Shown here: one piece after another, positions 8,275-17,015 of the stretch
How positions within the stretch are numbered: position 1 is the stretch's first letter
How the letters are laid out: every line of letters begins with the position of its first letter
Assembly (NCBI GenBank): GCA_902774125.1
Contig: CACYHD010000013.1
Span: 1-35,961, forward strand
DNA from: an uncultured Lachnospiraceae bacterium
Lineage (GTDB): Bacteria > Bacillota > Clostridia > Lachnospirales > Lachnospiraceae
Length of the DNA: 35,961 nucleotides
Reading direction: 5' to 3'
The notes under the pieces: generated by a model
The model's input: the letters and a program-made list of their open reading frames with translations, nothing else
Database searches by the model: none
Told to the model about the DNA's origin: nothing
Position numbers and translations under genes: made by a program

Positions 8275-9186
8275 CTAATCCTTTTCCGGTTGATATCCAA
8301 AATTCTTCATTAAAAAGTCGCTGTCGCGCCAATCTTTTTTAACCTTAACCCAGAGGTGAAGGTTAACCTTTGTATCTAACTGCTGCTCCATCTCATATCT
8401 GGCATTAGTTCCAATTTTTTTCAACATAGAGCCTTTCTTGCCGATAATAATTCCTTTGTGGGAATCCTTCTCACAAATAATAGTCGCTTCAATATCTGTA
8501 ATAGGTCCCTTTTTAGTATTGCGTTCCTTCATAAGTTCTATTGTAACTGCAATGCCGTGTGGTATTTCTTCATTGAGTGCATGAAGCGCTTTTTCTCGAA
8601 TTATCTCCGCCATAATCTGACGCATTGGCTGATCTGTAACAGTATCCTCGTCATAGTACATAGGGCCTTCTGGCAAATACTTGAAAATCTGCTCAACTAC
8701 TGTGTCAGTGTTTTCTCCGCGAAGAGCTGAGGCCGGAATAATCTCGTCAAAATCATAAAGATCCTTGTAAGCAGCAATAAACTCTAGCACCTCGTCTTTG
8801 GCAACACTATCAATCTTATTTATTATAAGAATAACTGGAACTCCAATTCCTTGAAGCTGCTCTGCAATGTGCTTCTCACCTGCTCCTATAAAAGTGTCAG
8901 GCTCGACAAGCCACACAATAACATCTACTTCCTTCAATGTTTTTTGCGCAACATTCACCATATATTCGCCTAGTTTGTTTTTGGCCTTGTGAATTCCCGG
9001 TGTGTCCAAAAACACAATCTGTCCATCGTCACATGTGTATACAGTCTGTATTTTGTTTCGTGTAGTCTGTGGTTTGTTAGATGTTATAGCTATTTTTTGG
9101 CCGATAAGTCTGTTCATCAAAGTAGACTTACCAACGTTAGGTCTTCCGATTAATGCTACAAATCCTGATTTAAAATTATTATTCAT
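8275..9186 (-). CDS. era: GTPase Era
   Basis: Era is a GTPase that binds the 3' end of 16S rRNA and helps 30S ribosome maturation. The 303-residue protein has G1 GRPNVGKS, the switch segment KPQTTRNKIQ, G3 DTPG, G4 NKID, and a C-terminal KH domain containing GIIIGKKGSMLKKIG. Two ATGs lie in tandem (9189 and 9186); the second is better spaced from GAGGTG and is used here. It sits between the M16C peptidase gene (22 bases upstream) and recO, the common era-recO order in Firmicutes. Confidence 0.96.
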   Translation of the reverse strand: MNNNFKSGFVALIGRPNVGKSTLMNRLIGQKIAITSNKPQTTRNKIQTVYTCDDGQIVFLDTPGIHKAKNKLGEYMVNVAQKTLKEVDVIVWLVEPDTFIGAGEKHIAEQLQGIGVPVILIINKIDSVAKDEVLEFIAAYKDLYDFDEIIPASALRGENTDTVVEQIFKYLPEGPMYYDEDTVTDQPMRQIMAEIIREKALHALNEEIPHGIAVTIELMKERNTKKGPITDIEATIICEKDSHKGIIIGKKGSMLKKIGTNARYEMEQQLDTKVNLHLWVKVKKDWRDSDFLMKNFGYQPEKD

Positions 9187-9208
9187 CATTCACCTCTGTT
9201 AGATATTG

Positions 9209-12136
9209 CTATACCAAAACTCTAATATCGTCAAACAAATATTTGTTTTCTTCGATCTGGGCTTTTGAGCCGATTACACATATTGCATTAGGTTCCATTG
9301 CCTTTGTGTAATAATCAGCAAGTTTTCTTATATCCTCAACTGTTGCGCTAAGAACTTGGTCGCGCTCTCTTTGAATATCTTCGTATTTAACATTGGATAT
9401 GTACACACCTAGTTCTCTAGAACATATATCCTCAGTGCTCAAAGGTCTATCTAGTTCGCTTATTGCACCGATAATATACTTGCGCATATCTCTCTCATCC
9501 ACCTCAAAGTTAGCCACATACTTATCCGAATTGATAAATGTATCGCTAGTAGATTTCAAGTTAGGGTCACGGTATGAGCTAAGAACTAATGTTCCATCTT
9601 TGCTTATCTTATTGAAGCAACCGTATGCTCCGCCCAAAACTCTAACATTATTCCACAAATAATCTTTACGCATAATACCGCCTAGTACATTAAGAGCACC
9701 GTCGTATTCTTCCTGGGACAAATCTAAGTAGTTGCCACCACGTGAAACGAACTGAACCTGACCCGGGGTAATGAAAGCTTCATTTTTGATTTCTTTTACT
9801 ATATCCCAGTCTTCTACTTCAGCTGTGTTTTCTCCAAGTTGGTTAATTATATCTAGCGCAAGTTCCTTGACTGCTTCATATGATTCCTTATTTCCTGCGT
9901 AACTAACAACAATATTGTTTTTGGCAAAAGCATATCTGATAACTTCTTGCAACTTGGCAACAAACTGTTCTTTTTTGACATCGTAATTATCTAGCAAGTC
10001 GCACAAGAAATCGTAGAAACCAATTCCTGATACCATATCTAGGTAATAATAATATTTGTTGCTATATGATAGCACTCTGTTACCGCCTACCACATCGCCT
10101 CGCTCTAAGATGTTAGAGTACACTGTAGACTTAGTTTCTTCGAGAATAACCTTGATTCTGTCGCAGTCATCGAACTTAGTTGTGAACAGTATTTCCTTGG
10201 CCAAGTCAAAACTTTCCTTCATCTGATTATAGAAAGTTTTGATTCTAATCTCGCCTCTGTATCTCAGCTTGTTATTAGCAAGGTCGAGAGCTGTTACTGT
10301 GCCAAGAGAAAAGCCACCTGTCAACGTTCCGATAAGAGCATTCAATTCACCGTAGCCGTGACTTTCTGTGTCCAAGCCACCTAGCATCTTTTTCATTAGT
10401 CTCAAATATGGCAAGTATTCCTTAGGCATTTTTTCCTGTACTGTGTTGACACTTACATAACCGATTCCGTTAGTAAATATATCTGTGTAAAGGAATTTAA
10501 CACCGTCTACTTCCTCTTTTTGTGACTTAAACTCTCTAGCTTTTTTGTCCAAATCATCTATTTCTAATAGCGGAATAGTCTCAAGCGCTTCCTTAGATGT
10601 TGGTTCCTCCTGGTATTGCTTGAGTTCCTTTGTTTCTTTTATTAGCTGTTCTATTTCTGCATCAGTCATTGACGCCTTTTGGGCAGCTAAGCGTTCCTTT
10701 AGCTCCTGTTCCTTGCGGGCTGTTAAACCTTTTTTTGGAACCATAGTTACCAAAGAACAATGGTTGTTGTTAATCAAATATTGTTCGATTATTTTTTCAA
10801 GATAATCACCCTCAACTAGCTGCTTGACTTCCTCTGTGATCTTGTTTGTTTCTAACAGAGTCCATGCATCCTTCTCGTCATACAACCAAGCAGACATAAG
10901 TCGTAGATAATACATTAGTCCCTTAGGATAAACGCCAAAGTCTTTTTCTCTGTCCTCGAACTCTATTCCAAAAAGACCTGCTTTAATTGCTTTTTTGTCT
11001 ATTCCATCTTTTACGATTTGTTTGAGAGTTGTATCAACAATCTCTTCAAACTTGGCCTCATCCTCACCTGAAGCAAACTTGGCATAAATAGAAAATACCG
11101 GCTGAACAATATCCTGCTCGTATGTTGAATAAATATCTTTGGCAATTCCAGCATCAAGCAAAGCCTGCTTAAGTGGCGCACCCGGCATATCCATAATTGC
11201 ATATTGGATAAGCTTGATAGCCATTTCTAGTTTAACGTCATTGCTCTTTCCTATTACGTAATTTTTGGAGAAAATATAGTTCTCATTTTCTTTCTGGTCG
11301 TCTGTTATTGCATACTCAAATTCCTTTTTGATTTTGTGGTCAAAAGGTTTCTGAAGATCAACGTGTGAATCAATTTCCAAATAATCATAGTTAGACAAAT
11401 ATTCTGTATCAATCCACTCTAATCTCTCCACAACATCCATATCACCGTATAGATAAATGTAACTGTTGCTAGGGTGATAATATCTTCTGTGGAAATCCAG
11501 ATAATTGTCATATGTCAAATCCGGAATGCTGTCTGGGTATCCACCACTCTCGTAGTTGTATGTTGTATCTGGGAATAATGATCTAAAAGTCACCCTTTCC
11601 ATTACGCCATCAACAGATGAGTGAACACCTTTCATCTCGCTGTAAACAATTCCGTTAATCTTAAGCTCATCTTCAGCACTTTCTATCTCATAATGCCATC
11701 CTTCCTGCTTGAAGATTTTTTCCTCATCATAAATATTAGGATTAAAAACAGCATCCATATAAACGCTCATTAAATTTTTGAAATCCTGATTGTTAGTACT
11801 TGCTACCGGATATACAGTTTTGTCAGGATAAGTCATTGCGTTAATAAATGTATTCATAGAACCTTTGACTAACTCCATAAACGGATCCTTCAAAGGATAT
11901 TTCTTAGAGCCGCAAAGAACTGTATGCTCAATAATATGAGGAACACCTGTCTCGTCCTCAACAGGAGTTCTAAAACCAACACTAAAAACTTTATTGTTAT
12001 CATCATTGGCAAAAACAAGTATATTAGCACCTGTTTTTTTGTGCTTTAACAATATTCCTAGTGAATCTATTTCTTCAATCTTTTTTGTTTCTACTATCTC
12101 ATAAGATTTAAGTTTTTTTATTTGTTCAATATCCAT
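9209..12136 (-). CDS. M16C family zinc metallopeptidase (presequence-protease-like)
   Basis: The 975-residue protein matches the PreP/falcilysin type of M16 peptidases, which are single chains of two pseudo-symmetric halves closing around short unfolded peptides. The inverted zinc motif HIIEH lies at residues 67-71 (within GVPHIIEHTVLCGSKKYPLK), with the distal acidic helix expected around EMKGVHSS. The M16C-associated linker helices follow at about residues 480-540 (many Glu/Lys), then an inactive second half. There is no signal peptide, so it likely degrades peptides in the cytoplasm. The ATG has GGTGGAG seven bases upstream. It heads the M16C-era-recO unit. Confidence 0.92.
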   Translation of the reverse strand: MDIEQIKKLKSYEIVETKKIEEIDSLGILLKHKKTGANILVFANDDNNKVFSVGFRTPVEDETGVPHIIEHTVLCGSKKYPLKDPFMELVKGSMNTFINAMTYPDKTVYPVASTNNQDFKNLMSVYMDAVFNPNIYDEEKIFKQEGWHYEIESAEDELKINGIVYSEMKGVHSSVDGVMERVTFRSLFPDTTYNYESGGYPDSIPDLTYDNYLDFHRRYYHPSNSYIYLYGDMDVVERLEWIDTEYLSNYDYLEIDSHVDLQKPFDHKIKKEFEYAITDDQKENENYIFSKNYVIGKSNDVKLEMAIKLIQYAIMDMPGAPLKQALLDAGIAKDIYSTYEQDIVQPVFSIYAKFASGEDEAKFEEIVDTTLKQIVKDGIDKKAIKAGLFGIEFEDREKDFGVYPKGLMYYLRLMSAWLYDEKDAWTLLETNKITEEVKQLVEGDYLEKIIEQYLINNNHCSLVTMVPKKGLTARKEQELKERLAAQKASMTDAEIEQLIKETKELKQYQEEPTSKEALETIPLLEIDDLDKKAREFKSQKEEVDGVKFLYTDIFTNGIGYVSVNTVQEKMPKEYLPYLRLMKKMLGGLDTESHGYGELNALIGTLTGGFSLGTVTALDLANNKLRYRGEIRIKTFYNQMKESFDLAKEILFTTKFDDCDRIKVILEETKSTVYSNILERGDVVGGNRVLSYSNKYYYYLDMVSGIGFYDFLCDLLDNYDVKKEQFVAKLQEVIRYAFAKNNIVVSYAGNKESYEAVKELALDIINQLGENTAEVEDWDIVKEIKNEAFITPGQVQFVSRGGNYLDLSQEEYDGALNVLGGIMRKDYLWNNVRVLGGAYGCFNKISKDGTLVLSSYRDPNLKSTSDTFINSDKYVANFEVDERDMRKYIIGAISELDRPLSTEDICSRELGVYISNVKYEDIQRERDQVLSATVEDIRKLADYYTKAMEPNAICVIGSKAQIEENKYLFDDIRVLV

Positions 12137-12173
12137 CTCAATACTCCACCTTTTTTATTTTTGACATCTAAAT

Positions 12174-12202
12174 ATTTTACCATAAAAACAAAGAGAAGTC
12201 AT
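12174..12202 (-). promoter_or_regulatory. Promoter of M16C-era-recO
   Basis: An extended -10 (TGG then TAAAAT, 12174-12179) lies 17 bases after ATGACT (12197-12202). The -35 box falls inside the bioY terminator hairpin, so read-through from bioY and initiation here compete for the same DNA. Confidence 0.5.
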
Positions 12203-12220
12203 TGAACGGACTTCTCTTTG
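12184..12220 (-). terminator. Rho-independent terminator of bioY
   Basis: The stem AAAGAGAAGTC / GACTTCTCTTT has a loop of about 9 bases and a following minus-strand GTTTTTA run. It lies 40 bases after the bioY stop. Confidence 0.8.
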
Positions 12221-12259
12221 GTAGTTTATTTTTGTTGTTTTTTTAACTGATAAATTGTA

Positions 12260-12814
12260 TTAGTTGTCAAAAACAGATACGTACTTTTTTACTCTGTTGA
12301 CAATAACAACTGCTACTATCATCTTGGCAACATCTGGAATGATATATGGTATAACGCAATATGATAGTGATGTAGCTAAGTTATAACCTGCAACGTGCAT
12401 AAACCATATTGTTCCAACAACAAAACATAACACATCGCCAATAATCATTGAAACAAAAAGCACAACCATCTTAACTAACTCATTATCTAGTTTAACGCAA
12501 TCATTAACAATGCCAATAACCAAAACAGTCAAAATAAATCCAACAATATATCCACCTGTAGGACCGGCCAAAACACTTGCTCCACCTTTAAATCCAGCGA
12601 ACACTGGAACGCCAACAAGTCCTAAAAGAATGTATGCAGCAAGTGAAACAAGACCTCTCTTTGTTCCTAGTAATCCTGCAATTACAAAAATTGCGAATGT
12701 CTGCAATGTAAAAGGTACAGGTCCAAGTGGAATAGAAATCCATGAACAAATTGCTATTAAAGCTGTAAATAATGCCATCAAGGCAATGTTTTGCGTAGAA
12801 AATAATTTTTTCAT
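12260..12814 (-). CDS. bioY: Biotin transporter substrate-binding subunit BioY
   Basis: BioY is the membrane S-component of ECF-type biotin uptake. The 184-residue protein has about six hydrophobic segments and the family motifs WISIPLGPVPFTLQTFAIFV, GLLGTKRGLVSLAAYILLGL and GVPVFAGFKGGASVLAGPTG. No EcfA/EcfT genes are nearby, so it probably uses a shared energising module encoded elsewhere. GGAG lies 7 bases before the ATG. The gene is divergent from birA and its -35 box is covered by the BirA operator, so biotin should repress it. This suggests a biotin importer rather than a maker, although no bio synthesis gene would be expected in this window anyway. Confidence 0.95.
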   Translation of the reverse strand: MKKLFSTQNIALMALFTALIAICSWISIPLGPVPFTLQTFAIFVIAGLLGTKRGLVSLAAYILLGLVGVPVFAGFKGGASVLAGPTGGYIVGFILTVLVIGIVNDCVKLDNELVKMVVLFVSMIIGDVLCFVVGTIWFMHVAGYNLATSLSYCVIPYIIPDVAKMIVAVVIVNRVKKYVSVFDN

Positions 12815-12899
12815 ATTAAACTCCTTGTCTGCTTATAATGCTATAAGGCTTAATACTTTTTGCTAGCATAATTTTTAGTATATCCTTATTTCCTATAAA

Positions 12900-12928
12900 A
12901 TTATATTCCTACGCTTCGCTATTGTCAA
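12900..12928 (-). promoter_or_regulatory. bioY promoter
   Basis: A near-consensus promoter on the minus strand: TTGACA at 12923-12928, 17 bases, TATAAT at 12900-12905. The -35 hexamer lies inside the left arm of the BirA operator. Confidence 0.85.
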
Positions 12929-12953
12929 CCTGTATTTATTTTTGGGTGACAAT
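12921..12953. promoter_or_regulatory. BirA operator between bioY and birA
   Basis: The inverted repeat ATTGTCAACC (12921-12930) and GGGTGACAAT (12944-12953) has one mismatch and a 13-base spacer. It matches the known Firmicute biotin operator pattern TTGTnAAC-spacer-GTTnACAA. It covers the bioY -35 box and ends about 20 bases before the birA -10 box. Confidence 0.85.
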
Positions 12954-12974
12954 GTTATTATTACAGAATTGTGT

Positions 12975-12980
12975 TATAAT
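12975..12980 (+). promoter_or_regulatory. birA -10 box, predicting a leaderless transcript
   Basis: TATAAT ends 7 bases before the birA ATG at 12988, so initiation would fall on or next to the start codon. No Shine-Dalgarno is present in the short gap (AATCTCT). No good -35 is seen at 17 bases, where the sequence is ATGTTA. Confidence 0.5.
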
Positions 12981-12987
12981 AATCTCT

Positions 12988-13956
12988 ATGAATGTTAAAG
13001 AAAAAGTATTGAAAGAACTAGAAAATAATAAAGGCAGTTTTGTTTCCGGCGGAAGCTTGGCAACAAACCTTAACGTAAGCCGCAACTCTGTGTGGAAGGC
13101 TATTAATGCCCTCAAAAAAGATGGCTACGTTATTGAAGCAAAGTCCAACAAAGGCTATCAACTTATGGAGGACAACGACATATTGTCCACATGGAGTATT
13201 AGCAAGTACTTGAACAATGATTTTGATATTCAAGTTTTTGATCAAGTTACTTCTACTAACACTCTTCTCAAAGAGATGGCCAACGATGGAGCTTGCGAAA
13301 AAACTGTTATTGTCGCCAACGAACAGACTAAGGGCAAAGGAAGAACAGGCAAGTCCTTCTACTCACCAAAAAATTCTGGCGTGTACCTCAGTCTTCTTCT
13401 AAGACCTGATATAACTGCACAAGAATCATTATTTATTACAACTTGTGCTGCCGTTGCTGTATGCAAAGCAATCGAAGATATTTGTGACAAAAAAGCGTAC
13501 ATCAAATGGGTGAACGACATTTTTGTGGATGACAAAAAAGTTTCAGGTATTCTAACTGAAGCTTCATTCAACATCGAAACAAACAAGCTCGATTATGTAG
13601 TTCTAGGTATTGGCATTAATATCGTCACACCTTCTACCGGTTATCCTGAAGATATTGCCAACATTGCTACAAGTCTATTCCACAGCCAGGCTGATAGCAT
13701 CAACAAAAAAAGTATTTTAATCGCACATTTCTTAGATTACTTCTGGGAGTACTATAAAAACTTCCAAGATAAATCTTATGTGCAAGAATATATAGACCGT
13801 TCTATGTTATTAGGCAAGAGCATTGTTATTAAACAAAACAATAACAATATAAAAGCCCTTGCCCTTGATATTGATGAGAACTGCCGACTCAAAGTCAAGC
13901 TAGAAGACAACACAGAAATGTGGTTATCCTCTGGAGAAGTTAGTATTGTAGTGTAA
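12988..13956 (+). CDS. birA: Bifunctional biotin--protein ligase / biotin operon repressor BirA
   Basis: BirA activates biotin as biotinyl-AMP and attaches it to acyl carriers, and with bound effector it represses biotin genes. The 322-residue protein has an N-terminal winged HTH (FVSGGSLATNLNVSRNSVWK, residues about 18-60), the biotinoyl-AMP loop KGKGRTGKSFYSP (about 115-127), KWVNDI with the catalytic-region Lys, KKVSGILTE, and a C-terminal SH3-like domain. The ATG at 12988 is chosen from family alignment. Upstream in-frame starts would put the extra residues inside the operator. The HTH form together with the operator next door supports a self-contained regulatory loop. Confidence 0.95.
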   Translation: MNVKEKVLKELENNKGSFVSGGSLATNLNVSRNSVWKAINALKKDGYVIEAKSNKGYQLMEDNDILSTWSISKYLNNDFDIQVFDQVTSTNTLLKEMANDGACEKTVIVANEQTKGKGRTGKSFYSPKNSGVYLSLLLRPDITAQESLFITTCAAVAVCKAIEDICDKKAYIKWVNDIFVDDKKVSGILTEASFNIETNKLDYVVLGIGINIVTPSTGYPEDIANIATSLFHSQADSINKKSILIAHFLDYFWEYYKNFQDKSYVQEYIDRSMLLGKSIVIKQNNNNIKALALDIDENCRLKVKLEDNTEMWLSSGEVSIVV

Positions 13957-13988
13957 GCACAATGATATTATTACTACAATACTTCTCC
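13933..13988. repeat. Inverted repeat spanning the birA 3' end
   Basis: Arm GGAGAAG-TTA-GTATTGTAGT (13933-13952) pairs with ACTACAATACTTCTCC (13973-13988), about 16 paired bases with a small bulge. It overlaps the last birA codons and lies between convergent transcripts. It has no T-run, so it may stabilise 3' ends or act as a weak terminator. Confidence 0.55.
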
Positions 13989-14022
13989 ATTCTCATTAAT
14001 AACTAATAATTCATAAGTACCC

Positions 14023-14391
14023 TTATTCACATATGGCACATTTTCTAACCGACACCTTGCCGTATTTGCCATTGACATAACGATACTTTTGAGTGACATA
14101 AACATCTAACAACCCTTCCTTGTAATTAACTCCCATTACTTTAATGTTTAGATCACCCTTGCTTCTCAGACTAGTGGCCAAAAGATTAATAAAATGTCCT
14201 ATCATATCTTTATCCGAAGTAATTGAGTTTTGGCCCTGGCTCATAGTTTCTTTGACAGTATGCTTAACTGCTGCTGCCACAGCTCTGTTCAAATCTCTTT
14301 TTCTATTAGTGGTTGATTCCACAGATATAACACTCATTGTGTTAATCATTACTATTACTGCAATTCCTATAAGAACAATAAATTGTTTCAA
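14023..14391 (-). CDS. TadE/F-like membrane-anchored pseudopilin, last gene of the pilus operon
   Basis: The 122-residue protein has an N-terminal hydrophobic helix (MKQFIVLIGIAVIVMINTMS), then charged helices and a beta-rich tail ending YVNGKYGKVSVRKCAICE. Its start directly abuts the stop of the large beta-helix protein, so translation is coupled. The layout (one N-terminal helix, small extracellular domain) resembles minor pilins of Tad systems such as TadE/TadF, but no Glu at the usual mature +5 position is evident. A 33-codon ORF with protein-like composition overlaps its 3' end in another frame (13974-14072). The role as minor pilin is inferred from context. Confidence 0.7.
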   Translation of the reverse strand: MKQFIVLIGIAVIVMINTMSVISVESTTNRKRDLNRAVAAAVKHTVKETMSQGQNSITSDKDMIGHFINLLATSLRSKGDLNIKVMGVNYKEGLLDVYVTQKYRYVNGKYGKVSVRKCAICE

Positions 14392-16938
14392 TCACTCCTT
14401 CACCACCTTTTTTATTTTGCCAGAAAACTGTTTGTTTTCTTTTTTTGTAATCTTATATTTCTTTTTTCTAACAGAAGCCTGTGCTGTCTGTATATCTTCG
14501 TATGTTAGTTCCACCTCGTATTCGTATGTCTCACTATCACTTTTTAGACTCCGTTCTAATTCCTCATACAACTCCTCCTTCCAAATGGAAAAAGGCGCTA
14601 CTGTATCAATGAACTCGTACGAAATAAATCTTACTTCCGTGTGCTTGTACAACCCTTCAAGAATATACACATTCATCTGCTCTGTAACAGTAACATCACC
14701 ACTGTAGCTAGTTGCCTGAAGTGTGAGAGTATATGTCGCACTCTCTTTAGTATTAATATAATTCTGTGTGGACAAATTGCTTCCCTTCGCTATAAGCCTG
14801 CCTTCGTTGTCCTCTATTCTTATGACTCTAACAAAATATGTCACTGCCGTTTTTTGATCATTGGTCACAACAACTTTTCTAGTCAGTTCATCTCTATCCA
14901 AAACAATATTTTGGTCCACGGCATAATACCTGTCCTGAGCTTTCATAAACAATTCCTTAATAGCTATTTCATTCCATATCGCGTAAAGGTCAATATTGCT
15001 ATCCACCAAAATCTTCCCGGACTTGTATGCCAGTCCATCTCCTTGGGCAGTTGTATTCCATGTCATATCGGTATTCAAAACAAACCCATCTCTTGTAATG
15101 TTAGTGGAAACCACGGCAACATACTCATTCCAAAAACCATTTTCATCCTCCGGAAAATTGGCAACAGGATCTAATGAATTGCTATGATATTTGATATCGT
15201 ACAAACGACTTATAATTATATATCTTTTATTGTTTATTCCCTTAATATTCGTAGCATCTCTAAGAGGGATATCTCCTGCAACTACAAACTTTTTTTCAAC
15301 CTTTTCTCCCTTTCTCTCGCTCTCAGGTGTACCGCTGTAATACAACTCCTTAGAAGCCATAGAATCCTTGTAATCCACGTCTACAATTATTGTTCCAGGA
15401 GAAGTTATCGCCGCTTCAACGCGAGCAACATATCCGCTTGTTTTGGCCAATGGTTCTATAACATCTATATGGCGGTCTTTGCATAAGTAAACCATATTGC
15501 TATTGTTTACAAACGCATTCTTTTTGAACTCTAACAATCCGTTTTGATATATGCCTGCACCCCTAGCGCTGTAATTAGCACTAATAGTTCCATCGTCAAT
15601 AACAGCCTTGCCAGTCTCCACAATAGCCATGCCACCGCCGTTGTTTGTAGCTTTATTGTGAATAATATTATGACTACTGAAACTCACACTTCCTATAAGA
15701 AACAATCCACCTCCGCTTGCTTCTGATGTGTTATAAGAAATAGTCGTGTTAGACACCTTCATCATGTTACCGCCTATGCCTTCAACATTGGCAGAAACAT
15801 ATATACCGCCGCCGTATGATACAGCAGAATTATTAGTAATAAACATTGAATCTATATTCACAATAGATTTGTACTTGCTACTCCCCGCACCAATAGAGAT
15901 ACCTCCTCCATTATCTAGAGATTTATTGTCAGTAATAGTGCCACCTCTAAAAAGTGCAGAACCACCACCTTTGCCACTGCCTCCGTTACAGCGAATACCT
16001 CCACCAGCCAACTCAGCTGTGTTGTGAGATATAAGCGGTCCTTTTCCATTAAAGCCGATAATAAGCTTCGCTCCGTATCCGGAAAAAATTCCTCCGGAGG
16101 ACTTGCCCGCTCTGTTTTGATAAATAAGTCCTGATTCGATTCTGCAGTCAGACTCCTCCGTTGCAAAAATAGCTCCACCTTCCTCCTCGGCAAAACAGTC
16201 AGTAATCTTGGAGTCACCTCCCATATTCAGCGCCCCTTGTTCTCCAACATAAATCGCTCCACCCTCTGTGTATGAATAGCAATTATGTATGTTGGCTCCA
16301 TCTTCAATATTCACAATTCCCCCAAGGTTTTTGATAGCTCCACCATTGCCTCCGTAGCAATTAGTGATTTCGCATCTAACTGTCAAATTGCCATAAACTC
16401 TAATAGGGGCAGACTCTGCCATATTCATGCTGTTTTGGGCATCTTTTAACATCGTGTTTTTGTCCAAAACCAAACTCGAATTATTATCTACACAAAATGT
16501 ATCGTTTTGCTGTCTATTGTCAGGAAACGCTCCTCTTGCCCCAACAATGGCAAGCGTCGATCCACGCTCCCCCATATACAACTCAGCTCCGTTGCTGATT
16601 CTTATCATTTTTCTCGGATTATCCGTATCATTGATTGGCGCTGTCCAACCTATTCCTTTTTTTATTTTCCTATCCACTCCCTGCGCATTGATATGAACTA
16701 ATCCTTTTTCAACTCGAACAATGTTAGTAATCGTTATATCCTTTGCTATATCAATGTACATATTAACGCCATCTTTGGCATAGCCCAAAGCCTCATTCAA
16801 GTCCTTTTCGTTTTTCACGACATATGGCGATTGGCTCTTTCCACTTCCGGTCACAGCGCCATAGCAATCTATATTTGCTACAATACATACTCCTATGCTA
16901 AGTACTAAAAGAACACCTATACTTTTTAACCATTTCAT
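14392..16938 (-). CDS. Large secreted beta-helix protein of the pilus operon (putative tip adhesin)
   Basis: The 848-residue product has a signal peptide (MKWLKSIGVLLVLSIGVCIV, cleavage near residue 27). Residues about 60-510 are a right-handed parallel beta-helix with repeated GGAI/GGGI turns (GGNGGAIKN, TEGGAIYVG, EEGGAIFAT, AGGGIRCNG, DNGGGISIG, YGGGIYVSA), as in polymorphic outer-membrane and adhesin-type repeats. Residues about 590-680 resemble an InlB B-repeat (ITRDGFVLNTDMTW, then DSNIDLYAIWNE). The last 165 residues are beta-rich with a Lys-rich end. There is no LPXTG, S-layer domain or transmembrane tail. Being inside the operon, it may be exported by Sec and attach to the filament. 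Function as an adhesin is inference. Confidence 0.75.
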   Translation of the reverse strand: MKWLKSIGVLLVLSIGVCIVANIDCYGAVTGSGKSQSPYVVKNEKDLNEALGYAKDGVNMYIDIAKDITITNIVRVEKGLVHINAQGVDRKIKKGIGWTAPINDTDNPRKMIRISNGAELYMGERGSTLAIVGARGAFPDNRQQNDTFCVDNNSSLVLDKNTMLKDAQNSMNMAESAPIRVYGNLTVRCEITNCYGGNGGAIKNLGGIVNIEDGANIHNCYSYTEGGAIYVGEQGALNMGGDSKITDCFAEEEGGAIFATEESDCRIESGLIYQNRAGKSSGGIFSGYGAKLIIGFNGKGPLISHNTAELAGGGIRCNGGSGKGGGSALFRGGTITDNKSLDNGGGISIGAGSSKYKSIVNIDSMFITNNSAVSYGGGIYVSANVEGIGGNMMKVSNTTISYNTSEASGGGLFLIGSVSFSSHNIIHNKATNNGGGMAIVETGKAVIDDGTISANYSARGAGIYQNGLLEFKKNAFVNNSNMVYLCKDRHIDVIEPLAKTSGYVARVEAAITSPGTIIVDVDYKDSMASKELYYSGTPESERKGEKVEKKFVVAGDIPLRDATNIKGINNKRYIIISRLYDIKYHSNSLDPVANFPEDENGFWNEYVAVVSTNITRDGFVLNTDMTWNTTAQGDGLAYKSGKILVDSNIDLYAIWNEIAIKELFMKAQDRYYAVDQNIVLDRDELTRKVVVTNDQKTAVTYFVRVIRIEDNEGRLIAKGSNLSTQNYINTKESATYTLTLQATSYSGDVTVTEQMNVYILEGLYKHTEVRFISYEFIDTVAPFSIWKEELYEELERSLKSDSETYEYEVELTYEDIQTAQASVRKKKYKITKKENKQFSGKIKKVVKE

Positions 16939-17015
16939 TTATTACCCCCTTTCGTAAAACTTGCGCTTAACTGGCATAACCGCCAACAATGTTTTTCATA
17001 ACCTCTAGCACATTT

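Noticed and set aside
14144-16701. Many plus-strand frames of 60-187 residues opposite the beta-helix gene
   Set aside because: They are shadows of the repeat-rich coding strand, with composition unlike proteins of this genome and no consistent starts.
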